The position numbers and the translations under genes were made by a program. DNA of 64,000 nucleotides from Cylindrospermum stagnale PCC 7417 (GTDB lineage Bacteria > Cyanobacteriota > Cyanobacteriia > Cyanobacteriales > Nostocaceae), in contig NC_019757.1 of NCBI RefSeq assembly GCF_000317535.1, forward strand, positions 4,739,501 to 4,803,500. The letters run 5' to 3'. The notes beneath the pieces are model-generated. The model was not told the origin of the DNA, ran no database searches, and was given only the letters and a program-made list of their open reading frames with translations. The number at the start of each line of letters is the position of its first letter. Positions within the stretch are counted from its first letter, which is position 1. Shown one piece after another: positions 42,151 to 51,895 of the stretch.

Positions 42151-44770
42151 TTAAGAAGTTGGTTCTTGACTTGGGAACATACACTTATCAGAATCACAGC
42201 CACTTGGGCCAGCTTCTGATAATTCGCCGGAGTCGTAGCGGCTTAAGACAGCACAGAAATCATCTGTTTTGCGTCGCACTAAAACCTCTTCAGATAAAGT
42301 GTCATAGGTTGATTTATCGATTGGTTCAAAGGGCAAACGGGGGAATGATTGCAAATCGTCAAACCGGGCTAAAAGGGCGGCGGAAATATATCCTTCATCG
42401 TTTTGGATGGCTTCGTAAATTCGCTTTCCTAATGGTTCTATTTCTTCAGAACGGAGTTCTAAAGTAGCTGAGGTGTTGTGAGTGACGTAGTAACCCTGAA
42501 CTTGAAGGATAAAATCCAATTGAGCTAAAACTGAGAACTGAGAAACATCAATTTGATCGCATCCGTCTAAATCAGCCCAAGATACAGCTACGGGGATTTC
42601 TACTAACCATTCGGTAACGCGGGAATCAAAGGGATCATTGAGCAAATTACCCTGTTCGTCTTTGTCAGATTGGGAGGGGATGACGTTGTAACCGTAGTCT
42701 ATGCAAGCTAAGGCTACTGGGTCATTTTTGCGGAAGGTGATGCGACGCAGAAATCTTTGGGCTTTGGGGGGATGCCATCCGGGGCTAGCACCTGTTAATA
42801 AGGACTTTGTACCGCTTGGTTGGACGGTGGTGCAGCGATTGGGACGTTTGAGATGATGGCGATCGCAATATTCCCACACAACCCGATGCACTGTATCTTT
42901 CCAGAAGCTGAGATATTTCTGTTCTTTTTGCTTAAAAGCCAGTCCTTGGAGGGTTTCCGGTCTACCTTCTGACCACCAACGCAACCAATCAACACCAAAT
43001 GCATGAACAAAGAAATCAAATAAACCAGTGAAGGAAACCCCGACAATTGGGTCTAATTCACGGCTGTATTGATAGCGCGGTTCTAGAAATTTGTGATTTA
43101 AAAGTGCTGCTACAGACAGCGCCCCAGCAGTGAAAGCTTCTTCTTGTTCTTTGTAGTTATTTGGGTCGAGTTGGTTTAAGTGAACTTCTGAAAGATTACA
43201 GTGAAAATCGCTACCAGTAATTTCCTGATTGTTATCCTAAAGGCTTTTTATCCTCTAGTTCTACTGCTTGATCATTCGCAGTAGTTCCGACTATATTTTC
43301 TACTAAAGAGCGAAATTAAAATTTAGTAGCCGGGGACTCGTGGAGCCGTTGAAAAACGGGGGTTAAACCCAGATTATATTCTTTTTACATTTCAAAATGA
43401 ATCAGAGAATTTTGAATTGTAAACAGTTTCACTCTCTAGTCTGTACGGTGTCAAAGGTGCTTTAATTCCTCTGATTACCTCGGTATTCCCAATCGCAGGG
43501 TTCACCGATTTTCCCCGGTGTTTAACGTGAGGCAAAATTACTTACCACACGGATTTAAAGCATATCGCTGCAAACGATGCTCTAATTCATTTGCATCTAA
43601 ATTAGGGTAGCGTTCTTGTAACCACTGTTTTCCTTGACCTTGGTCATAAGCTTGCAAAAAGTCAGTTTTTAATGCTGGTGTTAATAGCAAGTCAGCGTTG
43701 GCTCTAGCTACAGCTTCACCAGCCCATTGAATCGCACCTTCACCGCTGTAATATTGTTTGCGGACAGCTTCAATTGATTCTTCTAGTGTTGGCTTGCGGT
43801 GAAATACTCTGGTGTGGTTGGCCATTCTCAAAGCATCACGCTCTGGGTCAATGCGCCAGTTGCCATTTTCATCCTGCTGCCATAAATTATCTTTAGCGGT
43901 GGCTGCTTGTTGATCGTCAGCAGCGAACTGTCTCATCCCGGCACTTCTTCGGATATTGCCTGCAACAATTGTTACAGCGGCTTGATCAATTAACAAACAG
44001 CATTCAACTGAAGTTAATTGTCGCCCTACAGCTTTATTGAGGATGGATGCACAACGCTCATACAGTCCGGGCAATTTCACCGGATTTGCCATGCCACCAA
44101 AGCCTTTGAGTGTTTCCCCGGCTTGGCGCACGTCGCTGATATCAATGCATACATTAACTTCACCAGCAAAGCGTTCATCGGTGGAGATTTCCAAAAGGGT
44201 TTGATAAGATTTTACCCAGCCTTCTCGGCTATCTCCAACATGAATAGTAACGCTGTTGCCTTCTATATCGGTTTCTGTAAATTCACGACGCTGTTGCTTA
44301 GGAGTACTACCAATTTCACCTTTTACGCTAATATGCAGATGATTGCGGATGGGAGGCAGTTGGTTAATATATTGCGGTTCTATGACTGCTCCTGTACCAC
44401 AGCCCATCATTGCCAAGTCCATCATCAACCCGAAGGCTTTCCAGTCTTCTAGGTTGGTGGAGGTGCAATTGTAAGCCCCGGAAAAGTTTTTGGGCTTGGC
44501 TAACCAATCTGTGCCGCCGACCCATAACCAGCGCCCACTGGGTAAGGATCTCATGTTGCGTTGCATCTTTTCCAGGATGGCAACTTCTTCGCGGCTGAGT
44601 TTTCCCAACTCGATGATACCTTGGAGAGTGCGATCGCACACCTCATCCCATGATTCTCTCAGCCCTGCCTGTGTACGGCGGCTATATGTTCTAAAAAATA
44701 CAGGATTGGCAGCTGGGGCAGTTTCTGGGAACTTTGCACTCTGACGTTTTCTTTCAAGCTCTCGAACCAT
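42151..44770 (-). CDS. nrdJ: Adenosylcobalamin-dependent (class II) ribonucleotide reductase, interrupted by group I intron
   Basis: It reduces ribonucleotides to deoxyribonucleotides with a B12-generated thiyl radical. Exon 1 is 44770-43544 (409 codons, ending ALNPCG). Exon 2 is 43224-42151 (357 codons plus stop, beginning EITGSDFHCNLSEV). Joined, they give 766 residues, close to monomeric RTPR-type enzymes (about 740). Motifs: GRWLWVGG, YNCTSTNLEDW, GCGTG, restored NPCGEI with the radical cysteine, PSGTKSLLTGASPGWHPP, and the C-terminal redox pair in GCDSDKC. Without splicing, exon 1 would end after one extra Lys. Neighbouring cobB makes part of the cofactor pathway, though it is 13 kb away. 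Confidence 0.92.
43225..43543 (-). ncRNA. Group I self-splicing intron in nrdJ
   Basis: A 319-base intron lies between the GGT (Gly) and GAA (Glu) codons of NPCGEI. The upstream exon ends in U and the intron ends in G, as group I requires. The guide GCCTCACG (intron 11-18, 43533-43526) pairs with exon end CGTGTGGT, giving P1 with a U-G at the splice site and one mismatch. GTAATTTT (3-10) pairs with the 3' exon start GAAATTAC, giving P10. P2 is CACCG/CGGTG. The R element CCGTACAGACTA (43448-43437) and S element ATATAGTCGG (43296-43287) form P7. CTACTAAA/TTTAGTAG fits P8 and CTACTGC/GCAGTAG fits P9. No endonuclease ORF. Confidence 0.92.
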
Positions 44771-44949
44771 AATGATCTGTTGTTGCTGGCGGACAAATTA
44801 TGACTATACGCCAAGTAGATTGAGGATTAAAGATTGCCAAAATGGCCACTTTAGGCTACCTCTTCGCTGTCCCAATTGCAACAGAACTTCATGTTGTATA
44901 ATGTCTCTTCTAAGTTACTAAAATCTTTATACTGAGTTATAATTTTACA

Positions 44950-45534
44950 ATGTCACTTGCACCTTGGCGAAGTGCTCTAGCTAACGCACTCCATCGCAAC
45001 CGCAGTCTGGTTTATGCCCGTTACCTACAACTGGCTACAGTACGGGATAATAATTTTCCTGCTAACCGCACCGTCGTTTTTCGCGGCTTTTTAGAAGATT
45101 CCAATCAGCTAAAATTTATTACTGATATCCGTAGCGAAAAAGCCGACCAAATAGAAAATAACTCAGCGGCGGAGGTTTGTTGGTACTTCCCGAAGACACG
45201 AGAGCAATTTCGGATTACTGGTGATTTAACTTTGGTAAGTGGTGATGATTCTTACCCAGTTTTACAACTAGCCCGGATTAATATGTGGCAAGAATTGAGT
45301 GATGCAGCGCGTTTACAGTTCGCTTGGCCTGATTCGGGTAAACCGAGAGTCAAAGAGCCAGAAGCTTTTTCACCACCAGCACCTAATGCTATTCAACCAC
45401 TAGCAAATTTCTGTCTATTGCTATTTGAGCCAATACAGGTAGACCATTTAGAATTGCGTGGTGAACCGCAGAATAGAAGAATTTACCGTTTCGATGAAAA
45501 TCAAAGTTGGTTTTGTGAAGAAATTAATCCTTGA
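44950..45534 (+). CDS. PPOX-class FMN-dependent flavoprotein (cyanobacterial type)
   Basis: A 194-residue split-barrel protein related to pyridoxamine 5'-phosphate oxidase. Blocks: APWRSALANALHRNRSLVYA, LATVRDNNFPANRTVVFRGF, ITDIRSEKADQIENNSAAEV and CWYFPKTREQFRITGDLTLV. Those are the FMN-binding strands and the RSEK phosphate contacts of the alr4036-like family found in cyanobacteria and plants. True PNPOx substrate residues are not evident, so the substrate is unknown. Transcribed away from nrdJ with about 180 bases between them. Confidence 0.88.
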   Translation: MSLAPWRSALANALHRNRSLVYARYLQLATVRDNNFPANRTVVFRGFLEDSNQLKFITDIRSEKADQIENNSAAEVCWYFPKTREQFRITGDLTLVSGDDSYPVLQLARINMWQELSDAARLQFAWPDSGKPRVKEPEAFSPPAPNAIQPLANFCLLLFEPIQVDHLELRGEPQNRRIYRFDENQSWFCEEINP

Positions 45535-45535
45535 T

Positions 45536-46231
45536 TTAGGGGAGAATTTCGACAACTGTACCTTTCTGCACATATTGATATAGTTCATCGACATCTTGGT
45601 TTTTGAGAGATGGACAACCCCAAGTCCAATTTTGGCGATAGCTAATCATGTTATCAGCACCGGCAGGCACACCATGAATTCCCACCTCCCCACCAATGGG
45701 AATATACCAACCTAACTCACCACTAGCCTTAGACTGAAAATGCTTGCGCCAAGATTGCACATTTGGATAGTTAAGCCAGAGAAACTTTGACCATTGGGGA
45801 TGGGGGTAAAGGTCTTGGATTTGTAAAATTCCTTCCGGTGTTCTTCTGTCACCTTCTCCCCGCTTGTCACCAGTAGGATTAGTGCCAAAAACTACGGGGT
45901 ATGATTTGACTGGTTTTTGGTCGTCATAAAGCGTCAATCGATGTTGAGATTTCTCGATGAGGAGAGAAATTTTTTGTTGATTATTTCCAGTTACTAACTG
46001 CTCAAGTGGTTTGTCATAATTTAATAACTGGTTTCCTGCTGGGGGCGTGTGCATCTGTGATTCAGGTGGACAAGCGGGGATGCACAACACCGCAGGAAGT
46101 TCCCCAAGGGGAAATATCAACCCTAATCGCACTAGAAGCAGGTAGAATATAGAGCCACTAATTAACGACAGAAAAATTATGAGTATCTGTTGACGATGCC
46201 AATAAGTTTTCTTAAGTGGCTCTTGAGTCAT
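45536..46231 (-). CDS. L,D-transpeptidase (YkuD domain), membrane-anchored
   Basis: A 231-residue protein with an N-terminal transmembrane segment (about residues 14-36, ILIIFLSLISGSIFYLLLV). The periplasmic YkuD domain follows from about residue 95: SQHRLTLYDDQKPVKSYPVV, GDRRTPEGILQI, and the catalytic region GIHGVPAGAD...NWTWGCPSLKN with the conserved His and Cys. The residue before GC is Trp rather than the commoner His. It forms 3-3 cross-links in peptidoglycan or attaches proteins to it. The start is 3 bases downstream of the cysE stop, so the two are probably cotranscribed. Confidence 0.88.
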   Translation of the reverse strand: MTQEPLKKTYWHRQQILIIFLSLISGSIFYLLLVRLGLIFPLGELPAVLCIPACPPESQMHTPPAGNQLLNYDKPLEQLVTGNNQQKISLLIEKSQHRLTLYDDQKPVKSYPVVFGTNPTGDKRGEGDRRTPEGILQIQDLYPHPQWSKFLWLNYPNVQSWRKHFQSKASGELGWYIPIGGEVGIHGVPAGADNMISYRQNWTWGCPSLKNQDVDELYQYVQKGTVVEILP

Positions 46232-46233
46232 GT

Positions 46234-47001
46234 TTAAATGCCCGCACCATCGAGAAATTCCTGTATCGCCTTATCTCTGAGGTTACATTTGGGGGAATCT
46301 TGTGGTGATGAATCATTGTCTTTGAGGGCTAACATACCCACCAAGACAGGAGTTTTTGCCGGAACATGAAGATTTTGGAGAGTTTGGATTTGTTCTTCCA
46401 AAGATTCAATTCGATCAACTAAGGCGCGAATAACTTCAGCTTCCGAATCTGGTAAATTGCTGTGTTCTAGGGGAGAAACCCGAACTCCAGAACGATAAAT
46501 GATCCGACCGGGTACGCCTACCACTGTGCAACTAGAAGGCACATCCCTCAGCACAACTGAACCGGCACCAATGCGGACATTATTCCCAACTTGGATATTG
46601 CCCAGGACTTTTGCACCTGCTCCAACTACGACATTTTCACCTAAAGTGGGATGGCGTTTGCCGCTTTCTTTACCAGTACCCCCAAGGGTGACACCTTGAT
46701 AAATCAGGGCATAGTCCCCGACGATCGCTGTTTCGCCAATCACCACGCCCATTCCGTGGTCAATAAACACCCCCTGCCCAATTGCAGCGCCAGGGTGGAT
46801 TTCAATTCCTGTCAAAAATCGAGCTATGTGAGAAATCAGACGAGGGATAAAGGGAATACCAATACTGTGCAGCCAGTGAGCGAGCCGATGGAATAGCAGG
46901 GCTTGCAACCCGGGGTAGCAAAACAAAACTTCTAACCAATTACGAGCAGCCGGGTCACGTTCAAAGATGATGCGGAAGTCAACACGGAGTGTAGATAGCA
47001 C
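46234..47001 (-). CDS. cysE: Serine O-acetyltransferase
   Basis: It makes O-acetylserine for cysteine synthesis. I place the start at the GTG 46999-47001 (reading [20 protein letters not shown]) because the family starts close to this point; the frame opens earlier with a TTG. Left-handed beta-helix hexapeptides run through [51 protein letters not shown] and [16 protein letters not shown]; the catalytic His is in FIDHG. A C-terminal extension of about 70 residues beyond VPGRII ends [12 protein letters not shown], whose final Ile is the type of tail that docks in O-acetylserine sulfhydrylase. Confidence 0.94.
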   Translation of the reverse strand: MLSTLRVDFRIIFERDPAARNWLEVLFCYPGLQALLFHRLAHWLHSIGIPFIPRLISHIARFLTGIEIHPGAAIGQGVFIDHGMGVVIGETAIVGDYALIYQGVTLGGTGKESGKRHPTLGENVVVGAGAKVLGNIQVGNNVRIGAGSVVLRDVPSSCTVVGVPGRIIYRSGVRVSPLEHSNLPDSEAEVIRALVDRIESLEEQIQTLQNLHVPAKTPVLVGMLALKDNDSSPQDSPKCNLRDKAIQEFLDGAGI

Positions 47002-47129
47002 GAGATAGTACCCAAGGATAAGCAAAACAAGCTACTCTCCCATATTATCGTCCCAGGTGTTCTCAATAAAAACTTGGTAATAAAGAAATGTGGGATTTGT
47101 GGGGTAAGACTTATTCAAGCCACATACTT

Positions 47130-48437
47130 TTACCAGGTGGGGTTTTTGGCCGCATTGTAGAACATCCTGGCGATGTCGCCATCGTAGTTTGTCAAATTGG
47201 TACCGGCTCCCGCTGCATGGTTTTTATATCGCTTGAAATGAGCAACAGTTAACTTATCCTTTAGTGTGAAGTGAATATGAAGCACCCAAGGGCCATGCTG
47301 CTTGTTCGTTTTTGGGTTGGGCTTCCATTTGATTTCGTACATCCGGACAATATCCTTCTGCACCGTCTTTTCTGGATCTGAATAGGTGTAATCTTCTCCG
47401 TAAACATTCACCCGATACGGGACTGTTTCCAGTGTTTTAAAACCTACATACGATCCAGCACTCTCTTTCGCTTTTTCTTGTTGTTCTTCTTCTTTTGTCA
47501 AAGGTTCTTGAACCGCTTTACCTTTAACTTTAGCAGTAGGCAAATCTTCCTTCCTGTGTCGCCTAGCCAATTCCAGCAAAGAGTTCAGAGTATTTGCTCC
47601 TCTTTCCTGAACAATATCAGACAGCTCTTCATATTTAAGGTTGAACTCAAAATTATCAATTCGCTTTTCAAGTTCAATTTCTGCCTGTTTATTATCCACA
47701 CCTGCGGCAAAGATTTTTTTTGCTTCGTCTAAAGCTTCACTATATTGTTTGACCTGATCAAGCTTTTCACTAAATTGATTTAATAGATCGCTAAAAGATT
47801 CACTAGTAGTATTCTCTGCTTCATATGCTATCTTGATAGTATCAAAGTCTCTGATTAAGCCATCTTTAACTGGTTTAGAGATATCTTTGTTTTCAGTGAA
47901 CGACTTAAATTCTGCTTTTAGTTGCAGAATGACTGTTCCAAACCCCTTTTTTTCTTCTGGTGATAACTTGCATTGGATGTAGGGTTCACCCTGCCTAGAG
48001 GTCAGTTGTGCTGCCTGAGTCGACTGTGAAAGTTGTAACCCAGCCCTGCCTATTGTTCGGTCTTTGTCGTTTTCTGGTGTCTGGCGCTGGACACTTTCAC
48101 TCTCAGGGGCGTTAATCTGCTGCACTACATTTGCAGCCATTTTGTCTGCTTCTTGCTCATACTTATCGCCTGGCTGACCGACGGTGAGCTTCATCTGCAA
48201 TCTTGGTGGCTTTGGTGGTATTGGACGATAAGCAAATATCGCTCCATCAATGAAACTCTTACCAACTTCCTTTGATCTTTCGGCTTTAGCCTGTGCATCT
48301 GGTGTTTGGTCTTGTGCTGGCTTCACTTCCTCTGTTTTGGGCTGAACGACAAAGCGACGCGGCGCGAATTGATTCGGTGCTGGTGTGTCAGAAGAATTGG
48401 AAGAATTTTTGGAGGTTCTGTGCTGTCTGCTATACAT
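47130..48437 (-). CDS. eCIS-associated-type protein with unknown C-terminal domain
   Basis: A 435-residue protein without signal peptide. The N-terminal 90 residues are polar and Pro-rich (PNQFAPRRFVVQPK, IPPKPPRLQ). They end in MKLTVGQPGDKYEQEADKMA, the signature found before the DUF4157 domain of proteins linked to extracellular contractile injection systems. The DUF4157 HExxH-type domain itself is missing. Residues about 150-310 are helical/coiled-coil-like. The last 100 residues (VPYRVNVYGEDYTYSDPEKT, GPWVLHIHFTLKDKLTVAHF) form a separate domain that I do not recognise. A cargo or toxin role is an inference from the signature. No sheath or baseplate genes are in the window. Confidence 0.7.
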   Translation of the reverse strand: MYSRQHRTSKNSSNSSDTPAPNQFAPRRFVVQPKTEEVKPAQDQTPDAQAKAERSKEVGKSFIDGAIFAYRPIPPKPPRLQMKLTVGQPGDKYEQEADKMAANVVQQINAPESESVQRQTPENDKDRTIGRAGLQLSQSTQAAQLTSRQGEPYIQCKLSPEEKKGFGTVILQLKAEFKSFTENKDISKPVKDGLIRDFDTIKIAYEAENTTSESFSDLLNQFSEKLDQVKQYSEALDEAKKIFAAGVDNKQAEIELEKRIDNFEFNLKYEELSDIVQERGANTLNSLLELARRHRKEDLPTAKVKGKAVQEPLTKEEEQQEKAKESAGSYVGFKTLETVPYRVNVYGEDYTYSDPEKTVQKDIVRMYEIKWKPNPKTNKQHGPWVLHIHFTLKDKLTVAHFKRYKNHAAGAGTNLTNYDGDIARMFYNAAKNPTW

Positions 48438-48678
48438 TTACCCAGTCCTCTAGTATTTTTACTGTCTTCCCACTCAATATATACCCCACGTTGTTTTTTC
48501 TCTGAGTAAAGAAAAAAAGCTTCATATAAAAATCAAGCACGTCAATGGGTGTAGCGATGTTGCACAGCGTACTGGATGCGATCGCCTTTCAATGAGTAAT
48601 TGGGAAAAAGGTAATGGGGATTAGGGATGGTGAAAGAGCTAATATCACGCTATTTCTGCCAATTCCCCTTCTTCCCAA

Positions 48679-49173
48679 TCATGGCTGCTGTACTGTCAAA
48701 GTATAGTTACCCTTAACTCCAGGATTAAATGTACCTACCCAAACCCGATAGGTGCCACTTTTCCATTTGCTGTCGCTGACGCTGGCATCTTTACTTTTAC
48801 CAGTGTCATCACCGCAACGAATTGTTGTTTGCTCTGGCCCTTGAATGAGTAAAGTTGTATCGTACCCACCACTGTTGACTAATATTTTTAGTTGAGCAAA
48901 GTCTTTGTCCAAAATTAGGATGTGATCGGGAGTGGGGTCAGCAAAGCCAATACAGGCTTTCTTATCGCGATCGCGGTTGCTAATGGCAGATAAGGAGTAA
49001 GAACCGCCTGTATAGCCAGAAACTATACCTTGTGCTGGATTAAAATCTGGTAACAACTTGAGGGTAGCAAAATTTGCTGCTGTCTCAGCTATTGTCGGTG
49101 TTGCTGTAATAGCCGTAACCATAGCCAAAAGACAGCCTGCTTGGAAAAACATTTGGGGGCGACGATATTTCAT
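48679..49173 (-). CDS. Secreted protein with C-terminal PPC-like domain
   Basis: A 164-residue protein from ATG 49171-49173, chosen because GGAGG lies 8 bases upstream and a signal peptide (RPQMFFQAGCLLAMVTAITA) follows; the frame extends upstream to 49395 without such features. The mature part has PDFNPAQGIVSGYTGGSYSL, CIGFADPTPDHILIL, DTTLLIQGPEQTTIRCGDD and GTYRVWVGTFNPGVKGNYTL. That alternating beta pattern with DTTLLI and GTYRVWVG resembles bacterial pre-peptidase C-terminal domains. Probably an extracytoplasmic binding protein. Two cysteines may form a disulfide. Confidence 0.75.
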   Translation of the reverse strand: MKYRRPQMFFQAGCLLAMVTAITATPTIAETAANFATLKLLPDFNPAQGIVSGYTGGSYSLSAISNRDRDKKACIGFADPTPDHILILDKDFAQLKILVNSGGYDTTLLIQGPEQTTIRCGDDTGKSKDASVSDSKWKSGTYRVWVGTFNPGVKGNYTLTVQQP

Positions 49174-49336
49174 AGCAGCCCTCCGATAGGCTCTTATCGT
49201 GATTATATATACTATTGTTATGGGAAAAACTGTGATTTTCCAGTGTGTGTGCCACATTGGAAGGTGACACAAAGGGTGCTTTTCCCAACAGAGAAGGCGG
49301 GATTCAAAAGTGTCCCCGCTTCCCTTGTCGTTTAAC

Positions 49337-50971
49337 TCATCGCCCCTGGAGTTGGAAGAAGACGCCGCCTTTAAGGGCTGTTGTCTCATTACCATAACTA
49401 CTGACTGTGAGCGATCGCAAATTATTGAAAAGCGGTTTACCTAATATTTCCACAAATTTAAGAATCGGTAGCTGACGCTCTAAGAGACTTTTGCTCTTTG
49501 TCCAGTCAAGATATATATAGCCTTGGTTCGGTTGGGGGATGAGTGCAACACTATCTTGGAAATCGGGATTGTCAATTAAGGCGGTTTCCTTAGCTGTGAG
49601 GATTTTATCCATCGTTTCCAAGTTAGAGGTAAAAATTTCGTAATTGTCTATGGTTGTATGTGCCCCCTTAACTTTGGCTTCGACGGTGAGGGATAATTGG
49701 TCTTTAGTCGCAGCTGTTAACTCTGTCCAGGCGGAGACTTTTTGCTTTCCTAGGGTGAGAGAGCTAATATTGAATCCATTGGCTGAGGCGATCGCATCTA
49801 AACGCCCAACGCCTTCTACTACTGCCGGCAATTTTTCCACCGCAAACACCCAAGCAGGAGTTGTTTTACCTGCACTAGGCAATAAAGCGATCGCATATTC
49901 CCCGCCAACCCAGCTAAAAATATCCGACGCCAAGTTTATACCCCAACGTTTTTGAATATCTACCAAAGGTTGAGCCAATCGAACAAGGGCATCTTCCCCA
50001 GAACCATATATAGTTGCAGTTGCTTGTCTCCAGAATTGAGCGAGATTACTATCACCTAAATTCCGCAAATTCGCACCGGAAATTGCCAACCCCGCTGATG
50101 CTGGAATATATTTTAATGCTCCTACAGGCTGAGAAAGTGGTGGCGATGGGGGAACAACTTCTGATCTACTCAGAAAAGTGGTTTCCGCTAGCAATCCTTG
50201 AGGGTTTAATACCAGAGAAATTATTTGGCTGTCGTATGTTGGTTCTGATAGTTGTAAACCTTGCCATGCTGCCACCGTGGGCAGATTCAGAAAAGCCAAA
50301 GCAACAGCACCTTTGGGCAATTGTTGAGTGGCTTTTTGATATTTGGCAGAACTGGTCAAATTCTCATCAGGCGCTTGGACATTATTAATCGCGGCTCGCA
50401 GCACCTTCAGATCATTAGCAAACAATACAAATTTATCTCCAACAACCGCACCAGCTAAATTTTCCTGGTTGTCATAAATCAGCTTCACGCCCTTGTATTG
50501 TTCAACGGCTAAGTTTGCACCAGCTAAAACCCGTCGGGAAAACAACAACTCGACAAACTCGCGGCTTTTCTCCGGTTTCTCCGTTGCTAGTGCCATCAGA
50601 TACCCCGGCTGCTGTCCGTTTTCTGGTTCACGGTCAATGTCTAAAGTAGTTACAGCCAGTGTAATTTCTTTGCCTAGCCAAGGTTGAATATCTTGTTTGT
50701 AATTTATGCTACTTTTAGCCAATAAACTGGTTTTGAGTTGGGAAAGTTCTCCATCACGCTCCAACGCCTGCAAACGGTCTGGATTTGCCAGCAATGACAC
50801 CATCACAGGGGCCAGCTTCGACACGAATATAGCAGCACCAGGCTGTCCGGTAGAAGCGACGAGGTTAACTGGAGTTTTGGCGAAAAACCAGTAAAAGCCA
50901 GTAATACCAATTAGTAGTAGCGCGATCGCACCAGCTACTAGGAAACCAAAGAATGAGCTTTGCCTGTTCAC
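49337..50971 (-). CDS. DUF3352 family membrane-anchored protein
   Basis: A protein of about 544 residues. I start it at the GTG 50969-50971 (reading VNRQSSFFGFLVAGAIALLL), where a transmembrane segment begins; the frame opens earlier with TTG at 51011. The large outer domain has the DUF3352 features ASTGQPGAAIFVSKLAPVMV, LLANPDRLQAL, DIQPWLGKEITLAVT, GWVGGEY-like FSWVGGEYAIALLPSAG, and QPNQGYIYLDWTKSKSLLER. DUF3352 proteins are widespread in cyanobacteria without a known function. The fold looks like repeated beta-alpha units. Stands alone between a secreted protein and a rhodanese gene. Confidence 0.85.
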   Translation of the reverse strand: MNRQSSFFGFLVAGAIALLLIGITGFYWFFAKTPVNLVASTGQPGAAIFVSKLAPVMVSLLANPDRLQALERDGELSQLKTSLLAKSSINYKQDIQPWLGKEITLAVTTLDIDREPENGQQPGYLMALATEKPEKSREFVELLFSRRVLAGANLAVEQYKGVKLIYDNQENLAGAVVGDKFVLFANDLKVLRAAINNVQAPDENLTSSAKYQKATQQLPKGAVALAFLNLPTVAAWQGLQLSEPTYDSQIISLVLNPQGLLAETTFLSRSEVVPPSPPLSQPVGALKYIPASAGLAISGANLRNLGDSNLAQFWRQATATIYGSGEDALVRLAQPLVDIQKRWGINLASDIFSWVGGEYAIALLPSAGKTTPAWVFAVEKLPAVVEGVGRLDAIASANGFNISSLTLGKQKVSAWTELTAATKDQLSLTVEAKVKGAHTTIDNYEIFTSNLETMDKILTAKETALIDNPDFQDSVALIPQPNQGYIYLDWTKSKSLLERQLPILKFVEILGKPLFNNLRSLTVSSYGNETTALKGGVFFQLQGR

Positions 50972-51096
50972 GCTAGACCTAGTAAATGCTCCGTTTTTGA
51001 TCTTATGGTACAAAAGCAGCTTCTAGGGATTGGACGGCAGCATTTTTCCGGCTTTTCTGCCAACATGAATAATATATGATTGTTTAGAAAAATTGC

Positions 51097-51456
51097 ATGA
51101 CAGGGAATTCTTTTGGTCAAACCTTTAGCCAAATTAGTGTAGAGGAACTAGCACAACGTCTGTCTTCAGGCGAGCAGGGGATTCAGTTGGTGGATGTGCG
51201 CGAACCCCAAGAAGTTGACACAGCTAGTATTCAAGGCTTTGTCAACCTTCCCCTGAGTCAATTTGCCGAGTGGAGCGAGCTAGTATTGAGTCGCTTCAAT
51301 GCCGATGCCGAAACTTTAGTGCTGTGTCACCACGGTATCCGCTCTGCCCAGATGTGTCAGTGGTTAGTTGCTCAAGGATTTACAAATGTTAAAAATATTG
51401 GAGGTGGTATTGCGGCCTACTCTATATTAGTTGACCCTTCCATTCCCCAATATTAA
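51097..51456 (+). CDS. Rhodanese-like sulfurtransferase
   Basis: A 119-residue single rhodanese domain: QISVEELAQRLSS, QLVDVREPQEVDTASIQGFV, NLPLSQFAEW, and the active-site loop LCHHGIRSAQMCQW in which the Cys of CHHGIRS carries the persulfide. GGIAAYSILVDPSIPQY closes the domain. Small cyanobacterial proteins of this type are soluble; the sulfur acceptor is unknown. No sulfur-metabolism gene is adjacent. Confidence 0.93.
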   Translation: MTGNSFGQTFSQISVEELAQRLSSGEQGIQLVDVREPQEVDTASIQGFVNLPLSQFAEWSELVLSRFNADAETLVLCHHGIRSAQMCQWLVAQGFTNVKNIGGGIAAYSILVDPSIPQY

Positions 51457-51895
51457 CCGCTGATTGCCGAAACATAACGCAAAAACCAGACGGGGTGAAC
51501 TCTTGCCTCAGCTATTCACCATTCTGAAGCTATCAAGGACAAAATCTCGATTATGGTCTAAAAGCTTGGTAATGTTGGCTTTGGAGACATTTCCAGAGCC
51601 ATTCTTTCCCCAATCGAAAAAATCCGTATCTAAAAATACAGGTTATGGTGAAATATTATGGGATAATACGGAAAAATAGCGGATTTAACCCTCAACTACA
51701 GCTTTTGTGGCAACAGGCAAGCTGTTAGCTGAAAATTATCTCGAAAAATGCTGAAGGGGAACTTAGTGTTTACTTACTATAATAGAAGTATATAATTTAT
51801 CCTTAAAAATTAATTATTATTAAATTCTTTCTGTGGTTAGATCCACAACTTTTTTCAAATTTTGATTAAGATTTGCCTTCAGCAAAAAATCACCT
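51457..51895. other. Intergenic region upstream of hrcA
   Basis: About 440 bases with no gene of recognisable family. I looked for a CIRCE operator (TTAGCACTC-N9-GAGTGCTAA) and did not find one. AT-rich sequence at 51765-51830 probably holds the hrcA promoter. Confidence 0.45.

Noticed and set aside
43225-43543. An intein or a group II intron in nrdJ
   Set aside because: The insert has stops in frame and no intein blocks. It does not start with GTGYG or show a domain V hairpin; R/S elements and P1/P10 fit group I.
42151-44770. Two separate or pseudogenised ribonucleotide reductase genes
   Set aside because: Removal of 43225-43543 restores one frame with the catalytic NPCGEI and full family length, and the segment has group I intron features.
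44771-44949. Cobalamin riboswitch upstream of nrdJ (also checked upstream of cobB)
   Set aside because: No B12-box-like GCCACTG segment in the proper place and the nrdJ leader is only about 180 bases shared with a divergent gene; GGCCACTTT on the plus strand is not in B12-box context.
51457-51895. CIRCE operator upstream of hrcA
   Set aside because: No TTAGCACTC/GAGTGCTAA inverted repeat was found there.
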